A stretch of DNA of 64,000 nucleotides, taken from contig NC_068571.1 of NCBI RefSeq assembly GCF_025698545.1, forward strand, positions 31,591,733 to 31,655,732, written 5' to 3'. Position 1 is the stretch's first letter. Every line of letters starts with the position of its first letter. Below the pieces are notes generated by a model. The model had not been told where the DNA came from. It saw only the letters and a program-made list of their open reading frames with translations, and ran no database searches. A program made the position numbers and the translations under genes. Positions 24,965-35,627 of the stretch are shown here, in pieces. The stretch comes from Gossypium raimondii. Its lineage: Eukaryota > Streptophyta > Magnoliopsida > Malvales > Malvaceae.

Positions 24965-25284
24965 TCCCTCCCTTTTTTCTTTTTGAAAAGGCTTTAAAAA
25001 TTGCAGATAGTAACTGTCACTAACAACTCCCTCCCTCCCTCCACGAACTTTCTTCTTCTTTTTGTTTTCCTGTTTTAAATGCGAATCCTCTCCTTCATTT
25101 TCCATTGCTTTTAAGTCTTTATAAGATCAAAGACAAAACGGCTGTTGCTCTGTTTTGTCTCTCTCCCTGGTTTTTGTTTGGTTTGTCTGAAAATATTCGA
25201 AACCAATTACCTAAACAATTTTTCGGTCACCGGGATTTTCGAAAAATGAAATGGAACTTATTTTTGAGTATTGACTTCATTAAG

Positions 25285-25782
25285 GTGAGTCTTCCCCCCC
25301 CCCCCTCCCCCCCTCCGTTTTGAAGAGAAAGCAACGTAACAACAACGACCGTTGCTTCTCTTTTTCGTCAACTAATTTTGTCGTGAATTTATGAGAGATT
25401 GATGATCATGGTCTTTATTGGATCTTCATTTTGTTCTTCTTCCATTTTTGTTTTGTTGAAAATATATTCTGTTTTATGTAACTTGTTTTCGTAGTTAAAG
25501 TAGACATGATTTTCAGTGCTTTCTTCCTCATACTCTCAGGTCTCCATTAAGAAAACGAGGAAAATGAATGAACATTAACAGTAACTTGTTTTACACTCTG
25601 AGAAAAAAAAAATACTGTGCAGGTTAGGTAAAGTAGATTATAATCATGGCACAAGTTGAAGTTTATGTTTTATATTAAAAAATTTTCTAGATAAACCAAT
25701 GATCTACTTTTTATGTTTAATGGATATTAATAATATGAGGTTTTGCTAATAATCTGATGTGAGGTTTGGTTTTGTTTGGCAG
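25285..25782 (+). other. Probable 5' UTR intron of the CNG channel gene
   Basis: There is a strong donor (TTAAG|GTGAGTC at 25284/25285) and an acceptor (TTTGGCAG|GGCC at 25782/25783), 80 bp before the initiator ATG at 25862. The intron begins with a long C run (about 25293-25315). CNG channel genes often carry a leader intron. No alternative coding exon was found upstream. Confidence 0.5.
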
Positions 25783-25861
25783 GGCCTGGATTATAGGACT
25801 AGACTCAAAAGGTTTGAATTTATTACACTTGAAGAAACCGCCACATAACTTGAACGAATTC

Positions 25862-28673
25862 ATGAATCTCCGGCGACAAAGATTTGTAAGGTTTGTAGAC
25901 AGTTCCAGTTTTGTTTGTTTGCTTTGTTTTCGTCGGTTTAACTTTAGAATTATTGACATATTCCAAGTATATAGTACAAATCCTAGGATGAACATATAAA
26001 TAGTAGTCAACAATAAGGCCCTGTTTGGAAACTGTGGACGAATTTACATGGTTTGATCGTTGCCTTTTCTTGAATACTAAGAAATTACGACTAGTCTAAC
26101 TTGTTTCAAATCCAGGTTCCAAGATTGGAATTCAGATGATGGATTGTTTCAAATGAAAGTTGGACAATCATTGAATGCATTTATGGAGCGTCTCCAAGGA
26201 GTGTTTGAGAAGGGTGTTGAAAGGATTAGAAGCTTGAAGAAATCAATAAGTTTCCGATCTTTGGGCAGTAATCCGGCAACTGAGAAGGCAAAGGCATTGG
26301 GTTCCAAGAAGAGAATTCTTAATCCACAGGGACAGTTTCTTCAGACATGGAACAAAATGTTCCTTTTATCATGTGCCATTGCTCTTGCTGTGGATCCCTT
26401 GTTCTTTTACATCCCTGTGGTCGATGGCCGTCGCAAATGCCTTAATTTGGATGACAGATTGGAAATTACAGCTAGCGTGCTTCGAACATTCATAGATGCC
26501 TTTTATATACTTCACATGATCTTTCAGTTCCGCACTGCATTTATCGCCCCGTCGTCCCGGGTATTTGGTAGGGGTGAGTTGATTGAGGATCTTTGGCCAA
26601 TAGCGAAGAGATACTTGTCCAAGTATTTCATCATTGATGTTCTGGCAATTCTTCCACTCCCACAGGTATTTGATGCACCTAATTTATTTCCTTTAGCTTC
26701 AAGTTACACATCAAACTTGTTTCGAACAATATCATGATGGTTCTGTTGTTTTAACACTAATGTGTTTGTTTTGCTTAGGTGGTAATCTTAATTATAACTC
26801 CAACAATCAAAGGCTCGGTTTCATTGGTCACAAAGGACTTGTTGGAATTCATTATTTTCGCCCAGTATGTTCCGAGGATCATTCGAATCTTTCCTCTTTA
26901 CAAAGAAGTTACAAGAACTTCTGGCATACTTGCAGAAACAGCATGGGCTGGAGCTGCTTTGAATCTCTTCCTCTATATGCTAGCCAGTCATGTAGTAGGA
27001 GCCTTTTGGTACTTGTTCTCAATAGAACGAGAAGACAGCTGCTGGCGCAATGCCATAGGCGAAGGTGAAGAAAGTGCATTGTACTGTGATAAACACACTA
27101 CGACCATAAACACCACATTAGTGAACTTGCTGAATAGTTCATGCCCATTTATAAATCCTGATGACATAAAGGATTCCAAGGCCTTCAACTTCGGTATATT
27201 CATCGATGCACTTGACTCACGGGTGGTAGAAACTTGTGATTTTCCAAAAAAATTCTTTTACTGCTTTTGGTGGGGTTTGCGTAATTTAAGGTTTGTAAAC
27301 AATGACCCTCTCTAGTTTAGTTCTTGAAAAGTTTGCTAACTTACAGGTTCTTTTCTTATTTTAGTTCTCTGGGTCAAAATCTCAAAACCAGCACTTTTGT
27401 GTGGGAAATACTCTTTGCTATCGTGATCTCCATTGCTGGACTGGTTCTGTTTTCACTGCTTATTGGGAATATGCAGGTGTTTTTTAATTCATCGTCATTG
27501 TTTTTATTTTTATTTTTATTTCATGTTGCTAACTCTTTCATAGTACCTGAACATTACTTGTTCCGTTTTGCCAGAAATATCTGCAGTCGACTGGAGTCAG
27601 AGTCGAGGAAATGAGAGTGAAAAGGCAAGATGCAGAACAATGGATGTCCCATCGAATGCTACCTGAGAACCTGAGGGAACGTATTAGGAAGTATGAGCAG
27701 TATAAATGGCAAGAAACCAGAGGGGTTGAAGAAGAGACGTTGATTTCCAGCCTTCCTAAAGATCTCAAGAGGGATATAAAGAGGCATCTTTGCTTGGATC
27801 TTCTCAAGAGAGTGAGTGCGCTCCTAATAATTTCCATCTTATGAAATGAGCATGCATATTTACGTCAAAGATTATTAACCTATAGATTTTCCTTTTAGGT
27901 GCCAATGTTTGAAAAAATGGATGAGAGACTGTTAGATGCAATGTGTGATCATCTCAAGCCGGCGCTTTACACTGACAAGAGCTACATCGTCCGAGAAGGG
28001 GATCCAGTAGAAGAGATGCTGTTTATCATCCGAGGAAATCTAACAAGTACGACCACCAACGGTGGAAGAACCGGCTTCTTCAATGCAGTTCATCTCAAGG
28101 CTGGTGATTTTTGTGGAGATCATCTTCTTACATGGGCCTTGGATCTCCAGTCCTCATCCAACCTACCTATCTCAACTAGAACCGTGCAGGCCTTAACTGA
28201 AGTTGAAGCCTTTGCTTTAATGGCTGATGACTTGAAGTTCGTTGCCTCCCAGTTCCGTCGTCTTCACAGCAAGCAGTTCCAGCACACTTTCAAGTAAGTC
28301 TAGAAGAAATACACTTCGCTTCCATAATTACCAATTCGAATACTTGCCTCAAGTAAACTTTATTTTCAGGTTCTACTCGGTGCAATGGCAGACTTGGGCA
28401 GCATCTTTTATACAAGCGGCATGGCGCCGGTACTTCAAGAGGAAGCTTATGAAATCCCTTCGTGAAGCAGAGGATAAGCTGCAGAATGCTTTGGCAAAAG
28501 AGTCCGGAACCTCGCCAAGTCTCGGAGCCACTCTTTATGCATCAAAGTTTGCTGCCAATGCATTGCGAACCTTGCGGAAAAATGGTTCGCAAAGCACCAG
28601 GCTGCCTCAAAGATTACCACCACTTCTTCCTCAAAAACCAGCCGAGCCTGATTTTACAGCTGAAGACAGCTGA
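25862..28673 (+). CDS. Cyclic nucleotide-gated ion channel, group I (CNGC1-like), 7 coding exons
   Basis: This is a plasma-membrane cation channel subunit, in the family that carries Ca2+/K+ currents in signalling. Exons: 25862-25890, 26116-26665, 26779-27290, 27365-27476, 27575-27811, 27899-28293, 28370-28673. All introns are GT-AG and frames join exactly to give 712 residues, the usual length. The first exon encodes MNLRRQRFVR and the second continues FQDWNSDDG, the conserved group I N-terminus. Membrane segments start at MFLLSCAIALAVDPLFFYIP. The pore region has FWWGLRNL joined to SSLGQNL (exons 3/4). The C-linker is in exon 5. The nucleotide-binding domain is in exon 6 (LKAGDFCGDHLLTWALDL, TEVEAFAL). 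The IQ calmodulin site is in exon 7 (AASFIQAAWRRYFKRKLM). One oddity is an H where the plant CNGC motif has D or E just before LL. Convergent with the LTP gene. The exact paralogue is not determined. Confidence 0.94.
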
Positions 28674-29048
28674 TTAACAGTTTTTATCATAAAACGCATT
28701 ATTCCAAACAGATATATGTATAGTTTTTTCCCCATTCCAAGTTTATTTCCTGAGGAAATTTAAGTTATTATGAAGTTTTCTATACTACATGGGTGATTTT
28801 AAATACAGAAACGGAAAAAAGAGCAACGAAGAAAGTATGATTTCACATTAACGTCATGTATGATCTTATTTGTCCACAACTAGGATTTGTTATTCATTAA
28901 GTACAATGTAAATTACTTAAAGAAATTTAAAGGATGATGGATTGAGCTAGATATAATTAATATCTTCCCTAGTGTGGCACAACACGATGGTATATCAAAC
29001 GAAGTCAAGGGAAGAGCCTGCAAGAAGAAAACTCAAATCAATGTGGCC
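28674..29048. other. 3' region between convergent CNGC and LTP genes
   Basis: AT-rich, with no coding frame. It probably holds the two 3' UTRs. I did not find a single clear polyadenylation signal for either gene. Confidence 0.4.
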
Positions 29049-29477
29049 TTAAACGTTGAAAACACTGATGAATGAAAGATGGAAACAAAAAAAAGGAAGA
29101 GATTGGTACTTGGAACAATAATCTTTGTCGCCGGTAATTGGCGGAAGAGAAACATCAACACCGCATTGGGTAGCAATTAAAGGTATCCGCGCAGTGAAGG
29201 AGTCAGATGTGCCAATATTTGCTAATGCATTAACAAGGCACTCGCAGATAGCCCGTCGGTCATCTTTGGTCTGTGCTTCGTAAGCAATAGTTTGAGCACC
29301 CAAACAACATGCCCGCGATGGAACATCTGCAGCACCGTTGCCAGACAGGAAGCTGAGGCATGGGAGTAATTCTATGGCAACTTCAGTGCAGGAAGGTGCT
29401 GCTGAAATTTCTTGGACAGTCAGGGCTGATAAAGTAAGCAAGAGGAGCAGGGGTAGAAAGTTGAACGAGCGAGTCAT
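29049..29477 (-). CDS. Non-specific lipid transfer protein-like (eight-cysteine motif), secreted
   Basis: The 142-residue frame starts MTRSFNFLPLLLLLTLSAL, a clear signal peptide, probably cut near SAA|PSC. The mature part has eight cysteines as C-9-C-16-CC-19-C-E-C-24-C-15-C. This is the helical-bundle scaffold stabilised by four disulfides that binds acyl lipids in the cell wall and cuticle. The R pair in TKDDRRAICEC is usual for the family. After the eighth cysteine (KDYCSK) the frame runs on for about 20 residues (YQSLPFFCFHLSF...) with a ninth cysteine, which is unusual. LTP genes often have an intron just before the stop, so this tail may be intron read-through (AGCAA|GTACCA). A TA-rich box near 29550-29572 could be the TATA region. 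Confidence 0.87.
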   Translation of the reverse strand: MTRSFNFLPLLLLLTLSALTVQEISAAPSCTEVAIELLPCLSFLSGNGAADVPSRACCLGAQTIAYEAQTKDDRRAICECLVNALANIGTSDSFTARIPLIATQCGVDVSLPPITGDKDYCSKYQSLPFFCFHLSFISVFNV

Positions 29478-29479
29478 GG

Positions 29480-30489
29480 TGGCCTATGAATTTATTCCCT
29501 GATGTAATTTTGGGGTTGTTTCAAGGACGGGGATCCCAACCTTAAAACATATATTATATATATACCCTTTTAACTGCAGTTTGTTTGTTAGGGGAAGTAG
29601 TAGTGAATGTTGCAACGCGAGATTCATGATAATGGAAGTTTGGAAGTGATGCGTCTTCAGCTATTAGAATAATAGGAAAAGAGAATTCAAGTTGGAAAGG
29701 TGATTGGTGAATAGGACAGGCACTTAGCACTGTCATTTTTTCAGCCTTGAAATGCTTTTGTTCTGGCCAGCAACCTCAATCAAAATGATCAATTGCGCTT
29801 AAAGTCTAAACGTAGGATCTGGAATCCTGCGAATCAACGTCTGAAATTAAACGTAAAAAATTATGAACAAGTAAGGGTAACATTTATTATTATTATTATA
29901 AAAAAATGAATAAATAGAAGTGAAACGTAAAATGTTTAAACCAAAATTTCTTTGTTTTAGAAGTTTATGATTAGGTCTTCTTAATTGGTTTTAATTTAAT
30001 TCTTAACTTTAATTTGTTTTATTATTGAATTTCATTTAAATTTATGAAAGTGAGTAATCTCATGTGTTAAAACAAGGTTGACTTTAAAATCTATGAGCTT
30101 TTATTTTATTTCAATACATTTGAATAAATTTAATTTATTATCATCAATAGTTGTTTCATACTATCACTTTTTCTTTATGTATAATTGTTTAATTATTATT
30201 ATTATATATTTTTCACACTTTAATATATAAGTTAAAATTATAGTGAAATGGTAAGAAGGTTAAAATATAATCTTTAGAACCCATTAATTGAAAATGAATA
30301 TTCTTTTTAAGCAGGAATAATTTGTTGTTGGAAGTGAGAAAATACACCATTTCAATTGAAATATTTTTCAATCGGGAATAACATGTTTAAAAGTGAGAAA
30401 ATCAAGTAACTTCAATGAAAAAAATAAAGTTGGAAATTACTATAATTTTATAAAATAAATTAAAAATATTTTCTCGTCTTAATAGAAAA
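29480..30489. other. LTP upstream region and AT-rich intergenic DNA
   Basis: The first about 100 bp hold the presumed LTP promoter with (TA)n near 29553-29572. Beyond this I see only AT-rich sequence with (ATT)n at about 29885-29900, and two related 'ttcaattgaaatatttttcaatcgggaataa' / 'aagcaggaataatttgttg' blocks near 30310-30400. No gene was recognised. Confidence 0.35.
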
Positions 30490-31000
30490 GTTAGAACTCC
30501 CATACCAATGATTTGTACAGATGTTACGAGAGTGCCTACTGAACATACTACTTATAAGAGTATAATTGGAAGGCTGTTGTATCTGACTTTGCGTCAGTGT
30601 TGACATTTGTGCTAAATATCAAACAAATCACATAAAATCACATGTCAAAGCAGTAAAGAGGATTATCATATAAGTTTTGATCAAAGGACAATGCTGTAAG
30701 TCTTGTGGGATAATAGCGATTTTGATTGGACAGGTAATTTATATGATCAAAAAAACACTTCAAGTGATATAGCAAAAAGAGTTGTTGTGCTCAATTGCTT
30801 TAGAGTGACATTGCTAGTGACCACTGTCTACTGTGATAATACTAGCGTCATTAATATTTCTAAGAACTCATTGATGAACTTGAGAATTAAACATATTGAT
30901 ATTAGTTGAAGTTTGTGTCTATACAAAACCAATTGACAGTCACAAAAATCTTAAATGCAGCCAAGTTTGTAACCTTGAAGAACTTTGTTGGTATTGTTTT
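30490..31000 (+). pseudogene. Ty1/copia pol remnant, Sirevirus-like (RT end to RNase H)
   Basis: Pieces in order: RVPTEHTTYKSIIGRLLYLT (30525-30590), KEDYHIS near 30660, then the open segment 30703-30909 with LWDNSDFDWTGNLYD and VYCDNTSVINISKNS, and IKHIDIS. It ends KFVSIQNQLTVTKILNAAKF (30905-30970). The family equivalents are YRSMIGSLLYLT, YCDNxSAINISKNP, TKHIDIRHHFI and ENQLADIFTKPLD. A large part between RT and RNase H is missing, and stops are frequent. The INISKN form points to the Sirevirus lineage, by recollection only. Confidence 0.72.
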
Positions 31001-31194
31001 CAAAATTTTCTCTCCATCTCTTAGATAGTTCCCTTTTTGGGACAATATTACCCACGTCTTAGTCTCCACTTTTTCCATCACTTCACTAAGTTTTTTTGCA
31101 AGACCTAAAAGTTCAATCGTTTTTCTAAAGGTTTAATGTTTCTCTTTTGTCAACCAAGTTTCTTTCTTCATCTTCAAGCTTCTTCTTTGTTCTA

Positions 31195-31636
31195 ATGGCT
31201 TGAGTCAAGTACACCTCACAAGATCAATTCGAAAGACAACAACATGAACTTCAAACGAATGAAGGAGTTAACCCAAACCCTAAAAATTCTGAAGGCATGA
31301 CTCATGAGGGTGAATCACATGGAGAGTCGGTCATAGTGATGGACTCGGAGGCCACTACCAATGCCACTACTCTTGTGGCGGTTGTTCAAGGGACTCCCAC
31401 AACCATTGTTCCTTATACCTCATCTAAGGATTTTGGGGGTATGAAAGCTACAAAGGAAGTGGGAGAAGCTACATCACAAGCCATAGATGTAGAAACCATA
31501 TGAGTTAATCCTTCTACACAAACCCTACAAGTTGCCGCTAAGATTGATAATCTTCTCTCCAGTCTATATATGCCAGAGCATGTTTCTATGCCTAAGTAGA
31601 AGATTGATGTCCTGGTCAATGTCATCACAAGTTGAT
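31195..31636 (+). pseudogene. Degenerate ORF downstream of the copia pol, unrecognised
   Basis: From ATGGCT at 31195 the frame continues, apart from a stop at codon 3, as VKYTSQDQFERQQHELQTNE and NPNPKNSEGMTHEGESHG, into a Thr/Val-rich stretch ending at 31503. After that stop it reads VNPSTQTLQVAAKIDNLL up to about 31636. I do not recognise the protein. Its place after a Sirevirus-like pol is where that lineage may carry an extra envelope-like or unknown ORF, so I infer it belongs to the same element. Confidence 0.35.
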
Positions 31637-31639
31637 GTG

Positions 31640-32880
31640 CATTGAATCCACCAAAAATAATTTTTTTTGTACTTAAAAAGAATATATAAATAGTAGTATA
31701 GGAGTAGGGTCAATCTACAGGAATTGAGATATCTAAATTTATTTTTCCTTATAACCAGAATGCGTAGTAGACAGTTATTGTGCCCACAACTCATGTTGAC
31801 CTATATGAAATAAAAGGGGATTAAATATGGAAAATAAACAAATAACATAAAATAATTAAAAAAACAAAATTAAACTAATAAACTGAATGGAAGACACTCT
31901 AGCTTCAGGCATGATTTAGGCTTCGACTTCAAGCTAATCTCAAACAATAAATTTTTTCCTCCAACCAATAAGTTGGTTATAGTGATCGAGAAATGTCTCA
32001 GACTACCAATCTTTTTGTGTGTAAATTAACTACGGGAACACTCGACAATTAACCCTTACAGAATGAACAGCTCTGAATTCGCGTCCACGATTGAGCCTTG
32101 ATAGCCTTGCGAACTAGAAAGACTCGGCTAGAATCAACGACCTCAACAGTGCAAGCCATTTAAATTTGATCGTTATTTTCCTTGATGGATCTAACCTCTC
32201 ACTCAATTAGTTGCATCAAGTTGATTGAATTTTTAAATATAGATGGTTAAATTTGTTAAATTATTTAGAATTAGGACCAAATTGATAGAATGTGTAAATA
32301 TTGAGTACTAAATATACTATTATACCATTAAAAAAATGCCACATCATCATTTCGTTAAGAATTTAATGGAGGTGACCAAAACAAAATCAATAATAACGTT
32401 AATGATTAAATTAAAAATTTTATAACTGGATGGCCAAAACAAAAACATACTAATATTTGAATAGTAAATTGTATAGTTCACCCTTAAATTATTTACTAAT
32501 TATATATAATTGACAAATACTTCGATGTAGCAAACTTCTAATTTTCTTGGCTAGTAAATTGGCCTAATATATTAAATTGGTTCTTAACTCTTTTTTTCTT
32601 TGTTAGTAGTATCCTACAATTAGTTTTTGTCTCTTTTACCAAAAGATAAACAAATCCAATAAAACATATCTCATGTCAAGTTCTTATTAGTTGGTGTTCA
32701 TTGTTTTTAGTAAATTGAGATAAAATTGTTTGTTTAGGTGCTTCTTATAATTTTAAACTTTTCAAGGATGAATATGAAAATAAAGTATGATTCAAAAACA
32801 AATTTACAAATATTTTTTTTAATCTAGGAAGCAACAACCAAATGGTAAAAGTACAATAGAGGCTGTTGTATCAAGAGACG
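31640..32880. other. AT-rich decayed repeat region
   Basis: No gene recognised. 31660-32220 has the feel of an inverted, decayed LTR or leader ('gggtcaatctacaggaattgag'). 32230-32470 contains 'taaatttgttaaattatttag...ggaccaaattgatag', a style common in small non-coding plant transposons. Confidence 0.3.
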
Positions 32881-33181
32881 GATTGCATTTTGCATACTTT
32901 ACTTGAAAAATGAGTAAATTAATCCCTATACGATAGATAAAAAAACAAATTGTCCTTTTTATTAAAAAATTATCAATTTCTACTATTAAAACTTGGCGTG
33001 CTTGACAGAATAACTAGACAAATACATTGGCATGCTACATGTTCCTTTGCTGACATATAATGACCAGTTTTTAACCGTAAGAGCAGATAGAATTTTTAAC
33101 AAAATGATCAGTTTACTCTTTGATCTAATATACAAAAACTAATTTATCCGATTTTTAAATAGATTGGACAAAATGCAATTC
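32881..33181. mobile_element. Candidate MITE with imperfect terminal inverted repeats
   Basis: The left end reads GATTGCATTTTGCATAC. The right end, reverse-complemented, reads GAATTGCATTTTGTCC. Inside, 'aaaatgagtaaattaatccctatacgatagatmaaa' on the left mirrors 'aaatcggataaattagtttttgtatattagatcaaa' on the right. It is about 300 bp long, with no coding capacity. The target duplication is not clear. Confidence 0.55.
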
Positions 33182-33462
33182 AAAAATTCATTTCTCAAAT
33201 CTTTAATGCTACAGATAGCAAAAGATAATTTACACCTTCATTTTCCAGAGTAGGTTACGCACTTGACAGAAAATTGTGAGTCCTTGCTTTTCAATATAGT
33301 AAACATATTCTGGGGACTGTGGGAAGGGATAATTCATAATTGTCATGGATGGTCAAAATCAATAGTCAAAATTTACAGCTTCAATATAGAAAGAAACTTG
33401 ATTTGAAGCTTATAGCTGCAGTGTAATATATTAAACTATTTTGGTAGATAAAAAAGGTGAAT

Positions 33463-34402
33463 TTAACTATACCCTGGCACCCTGAAGATATGTTCCTCCC
33501 CACTCTCCTCATCAACTTTAACAATCCATTTGCTCTTAGCAGTAGCAGTCTTCTTCAGCGGAATTCCCCTTTTAATTTACGTTCCAAAGTGACCTCCACC
33601 ACCCTGATCATGCCTTTCACTTGTGTTGGTTTTTCCAATTGTAGTAATTTCCATTCCTTTCCCAATGGGATGCTTCATGGACCTCACTGTAACCTTATTC
33701 TTCTTTCCTACGATGTGAGCTCCCAAGCCTTGTTTGTCATCCGATAAGTTGGTAGCCACTACTACTGCCCTTTTTGGGTTAACTTTTATCGTATTTGGCA
33801 ACTTTGGGTAGTCACCATTCTTGCAATCAACTAGAGAAAAATCAATCTTTCCATAATTTTGTAAGTTTTGAATTCTACAACATCAGTGAGACCTAAATCT
33901 TTGCTTTCTCTTTTGACTTCAGGAAGGGCTGCCTCTGGTAGAATGCAGACAAATTTGGCCCCAGTATGCTTCGCAGCAGTGGCTAATGCTAATGTGGATG
34001 GTGATACACGGGGTTTAACCTCCACTATCAGTTTAGATTTCATGCGTGCTGCTAAAGCTGATATGAACTCGTTGCTTCTAGGCTCTCGTGTTTTCCACTG
34101 TAAAAAACGAAAGCAGATCGTCATTATTTATCATTATTTCTAAATAAAAAGACTTGAAAGCATTTTCTTTTCCCTAGTTGATTTTGCAGATCATTATTTA
34201 TCAGCTGGTTTTCTGCCAAAACTAGCCAACAAGGCAATGGAAATAAGAAACTTTGCATTCATCATCCACCAAGCATCAACGAAATATTTCTATTAACATT
34301 CCAAATATGACTATAAAAAGGAAAAAAATGAAGAAGTTGCTTAATTACCAATTGGAGAGTCTCAAGATATGCTTTAGTAGCAGATGCTGCAGACCATTCC
34401 AT
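33463..34402 (-). pseudogene. DUF1442 family protein gene, two exons, one frameshift and one stop
   Basis: Exon 1 (34402-34349) encodes MEWSAASATKAYLETLQL, ending at a GTAATT donor. Exon 2 (34097-33463) follows a TTTTACAG acceptor: WKTREPRSNEFISALAARM, LALATAAKHTGAKFVCILPE, DLGLTDVVEFKTYKIMER. A single-base deletion near 33850 shifts the frame. The correct reading resumes as DFSLVDCKNGDY, KVNPKRAVVVATNL and VRSMKHPIGKGMEI. An in-frame TAA follows GGGGHFGT (about 33577-33579), and the family C-terminus KWIVKVDEESGEEHIFRVPG runs to the TAA at 33463. DUF1442 proteins are plant-specific, about 210-230 residues, with a Rossmann/methyltransferase-like fold and no firmly established reaction. Everything except the two lesions looks conserved, so inactivation may be recent or due to sequence error. 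Confidence 0.85.
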
Positions 34403-34409
34403 TTGGACA

Positions 34410-35465
34410 AGAAAAAGGGTATTTGGCAAAGCACAAGATCAAGGAGAGGGAAATCTTTGTGTTCCAATATTCAACCCTTTTCTTTCTTTCGTTTTTTTCA
34501 ACCTTTCCTGGAATCTTTTGTTTAAAATGAAGGAGGAGAGGAGGCAACTTGCGACGCAAAACAGTAGGGGGTTGGAGCCCTGTTTATAGGTAAACAAAGG
34601 CCTGCAATATTGGAACTTGTCTTTCATTTTTATTATCAGTAAAAATCTAGGTTCCTGCTTTGACCACAGCCAACTTGTTTGATTTCTAGTTTGACAAAAA
34701 TCAGTAATGAGTTTGGCTCTAGCTTTTGATTCTCACCATGTCCTAATGAGTTTGACTCTTGCTTTTGATTGTTGAGTATGCCAAAAATTATGGGTTTACA
34801 TTTTTAGAATGGCATAACAGAAACTAGAGTGGTTTGACATGCATGCCACTTGTATCTTCAAACCATCCAAAATAGTTTATTTCTAAATTTTTACTAAGAA
34901 ATTGAACTCAAAATTTATTTTATTTTATAAAAATAGTTTTTGCTCACGCACAAAAAGTTTATTTATTTAAATATGTATAAATACATATAAATTAATTTGT
35001 TTTCAAATTTATATTTAAGCCTTTACAAACAGTAGAGTACTTCGTTTTGTTTTTTAGAACCAAATATGCACTATAGTAAATAAATGAAAAGGGTTAAATA
35101 TCTATTTAACTCTTTCTTGGCACCTCCTCCAAATTCATAAATATTTATGATTTTTTCTCAACTGTTTTCAATTTTATTTTATAACAAAATATATTTATAA
35201 CTATTTATATAAGTAATATAAAGTTGCAATTTTAAAAAATAATCTAATGTGACATAATTTAAATATTGTTATTTGTCGCACCATATTTACATATTACTTG
35301 AAAATTGAATAGTAATATAATTTTGCATTTAAATGCTTAAAATTAACTTAATCAAACACTAAATTTCGGTTTGAATAATCATATACATGAGTTCCTTATG
35401 ACTATGCTGTGTAGTAAAAAATTACAAAGTATAACATTAATTTTAAATTTAAACATTCCCATTGA
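34410..35465. other. Upstream of DUF1442 and AT-rich spacer
   Basis: The first 200-300 bases probably held the DUF1442 promoter. 34690-34770 has a short duplication of 'gagtttggctctagcttttgattctcaccatgtcctaat' / 'gagtttgactcttgcttttgattgttgagtatgcc'. The rest is AT-rich with no gene seen. Confidence 0.35.
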
Positions 35466-35470
35466 TTTTG

Positions 35471-35620
35471 CTTGGTGTCAAAGCTTAATAATTGTTAACT
35501 TTGGGTGAACAATTTCATTGTCTTAATAAATGTTTATGGGTGTCAAAGCTTAATAATTGTTAACTTTGGGCGAACAATTTCATTGTCTTAATAAATGTTT
35601 ATGGGTGTCAATGCTTAATT
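35471..35620 (+). repeat. Tandem repeat, about 69 bp x 2.3, ahead of the LINE ORF1
   Basis: The unit 'gtgtcaaagcttaataattg...aataaatgtttatgg' occurs twice nearly identically (TTGGGTGAAC versus TTGGGCGAAC). A third partial copy runs up to the ORF1 ATG at 35628. Tandem 5' UTR repeats are known in some LINEs, where they can carry promoter activity. Confidence 0.75.
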
Positions 35621-35627
35621 TCATTAT

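Noticed and set aside
24851..25105. Lysine/glutamate-rich minus-strand frame of 84 codons
   Set aside because: It is the complement of the CT-rich promoter and leader of the CNG channel gene; low-complexity and unsupported.
25717..26013. Frames of 77-98 codons on both strands around the first CNGC exon
   Set aside because: They overlap the leader, the short first exon and intron 1. The spliced model with MNLRRQRFVR joined to FQDWNSDDG is far better supported.
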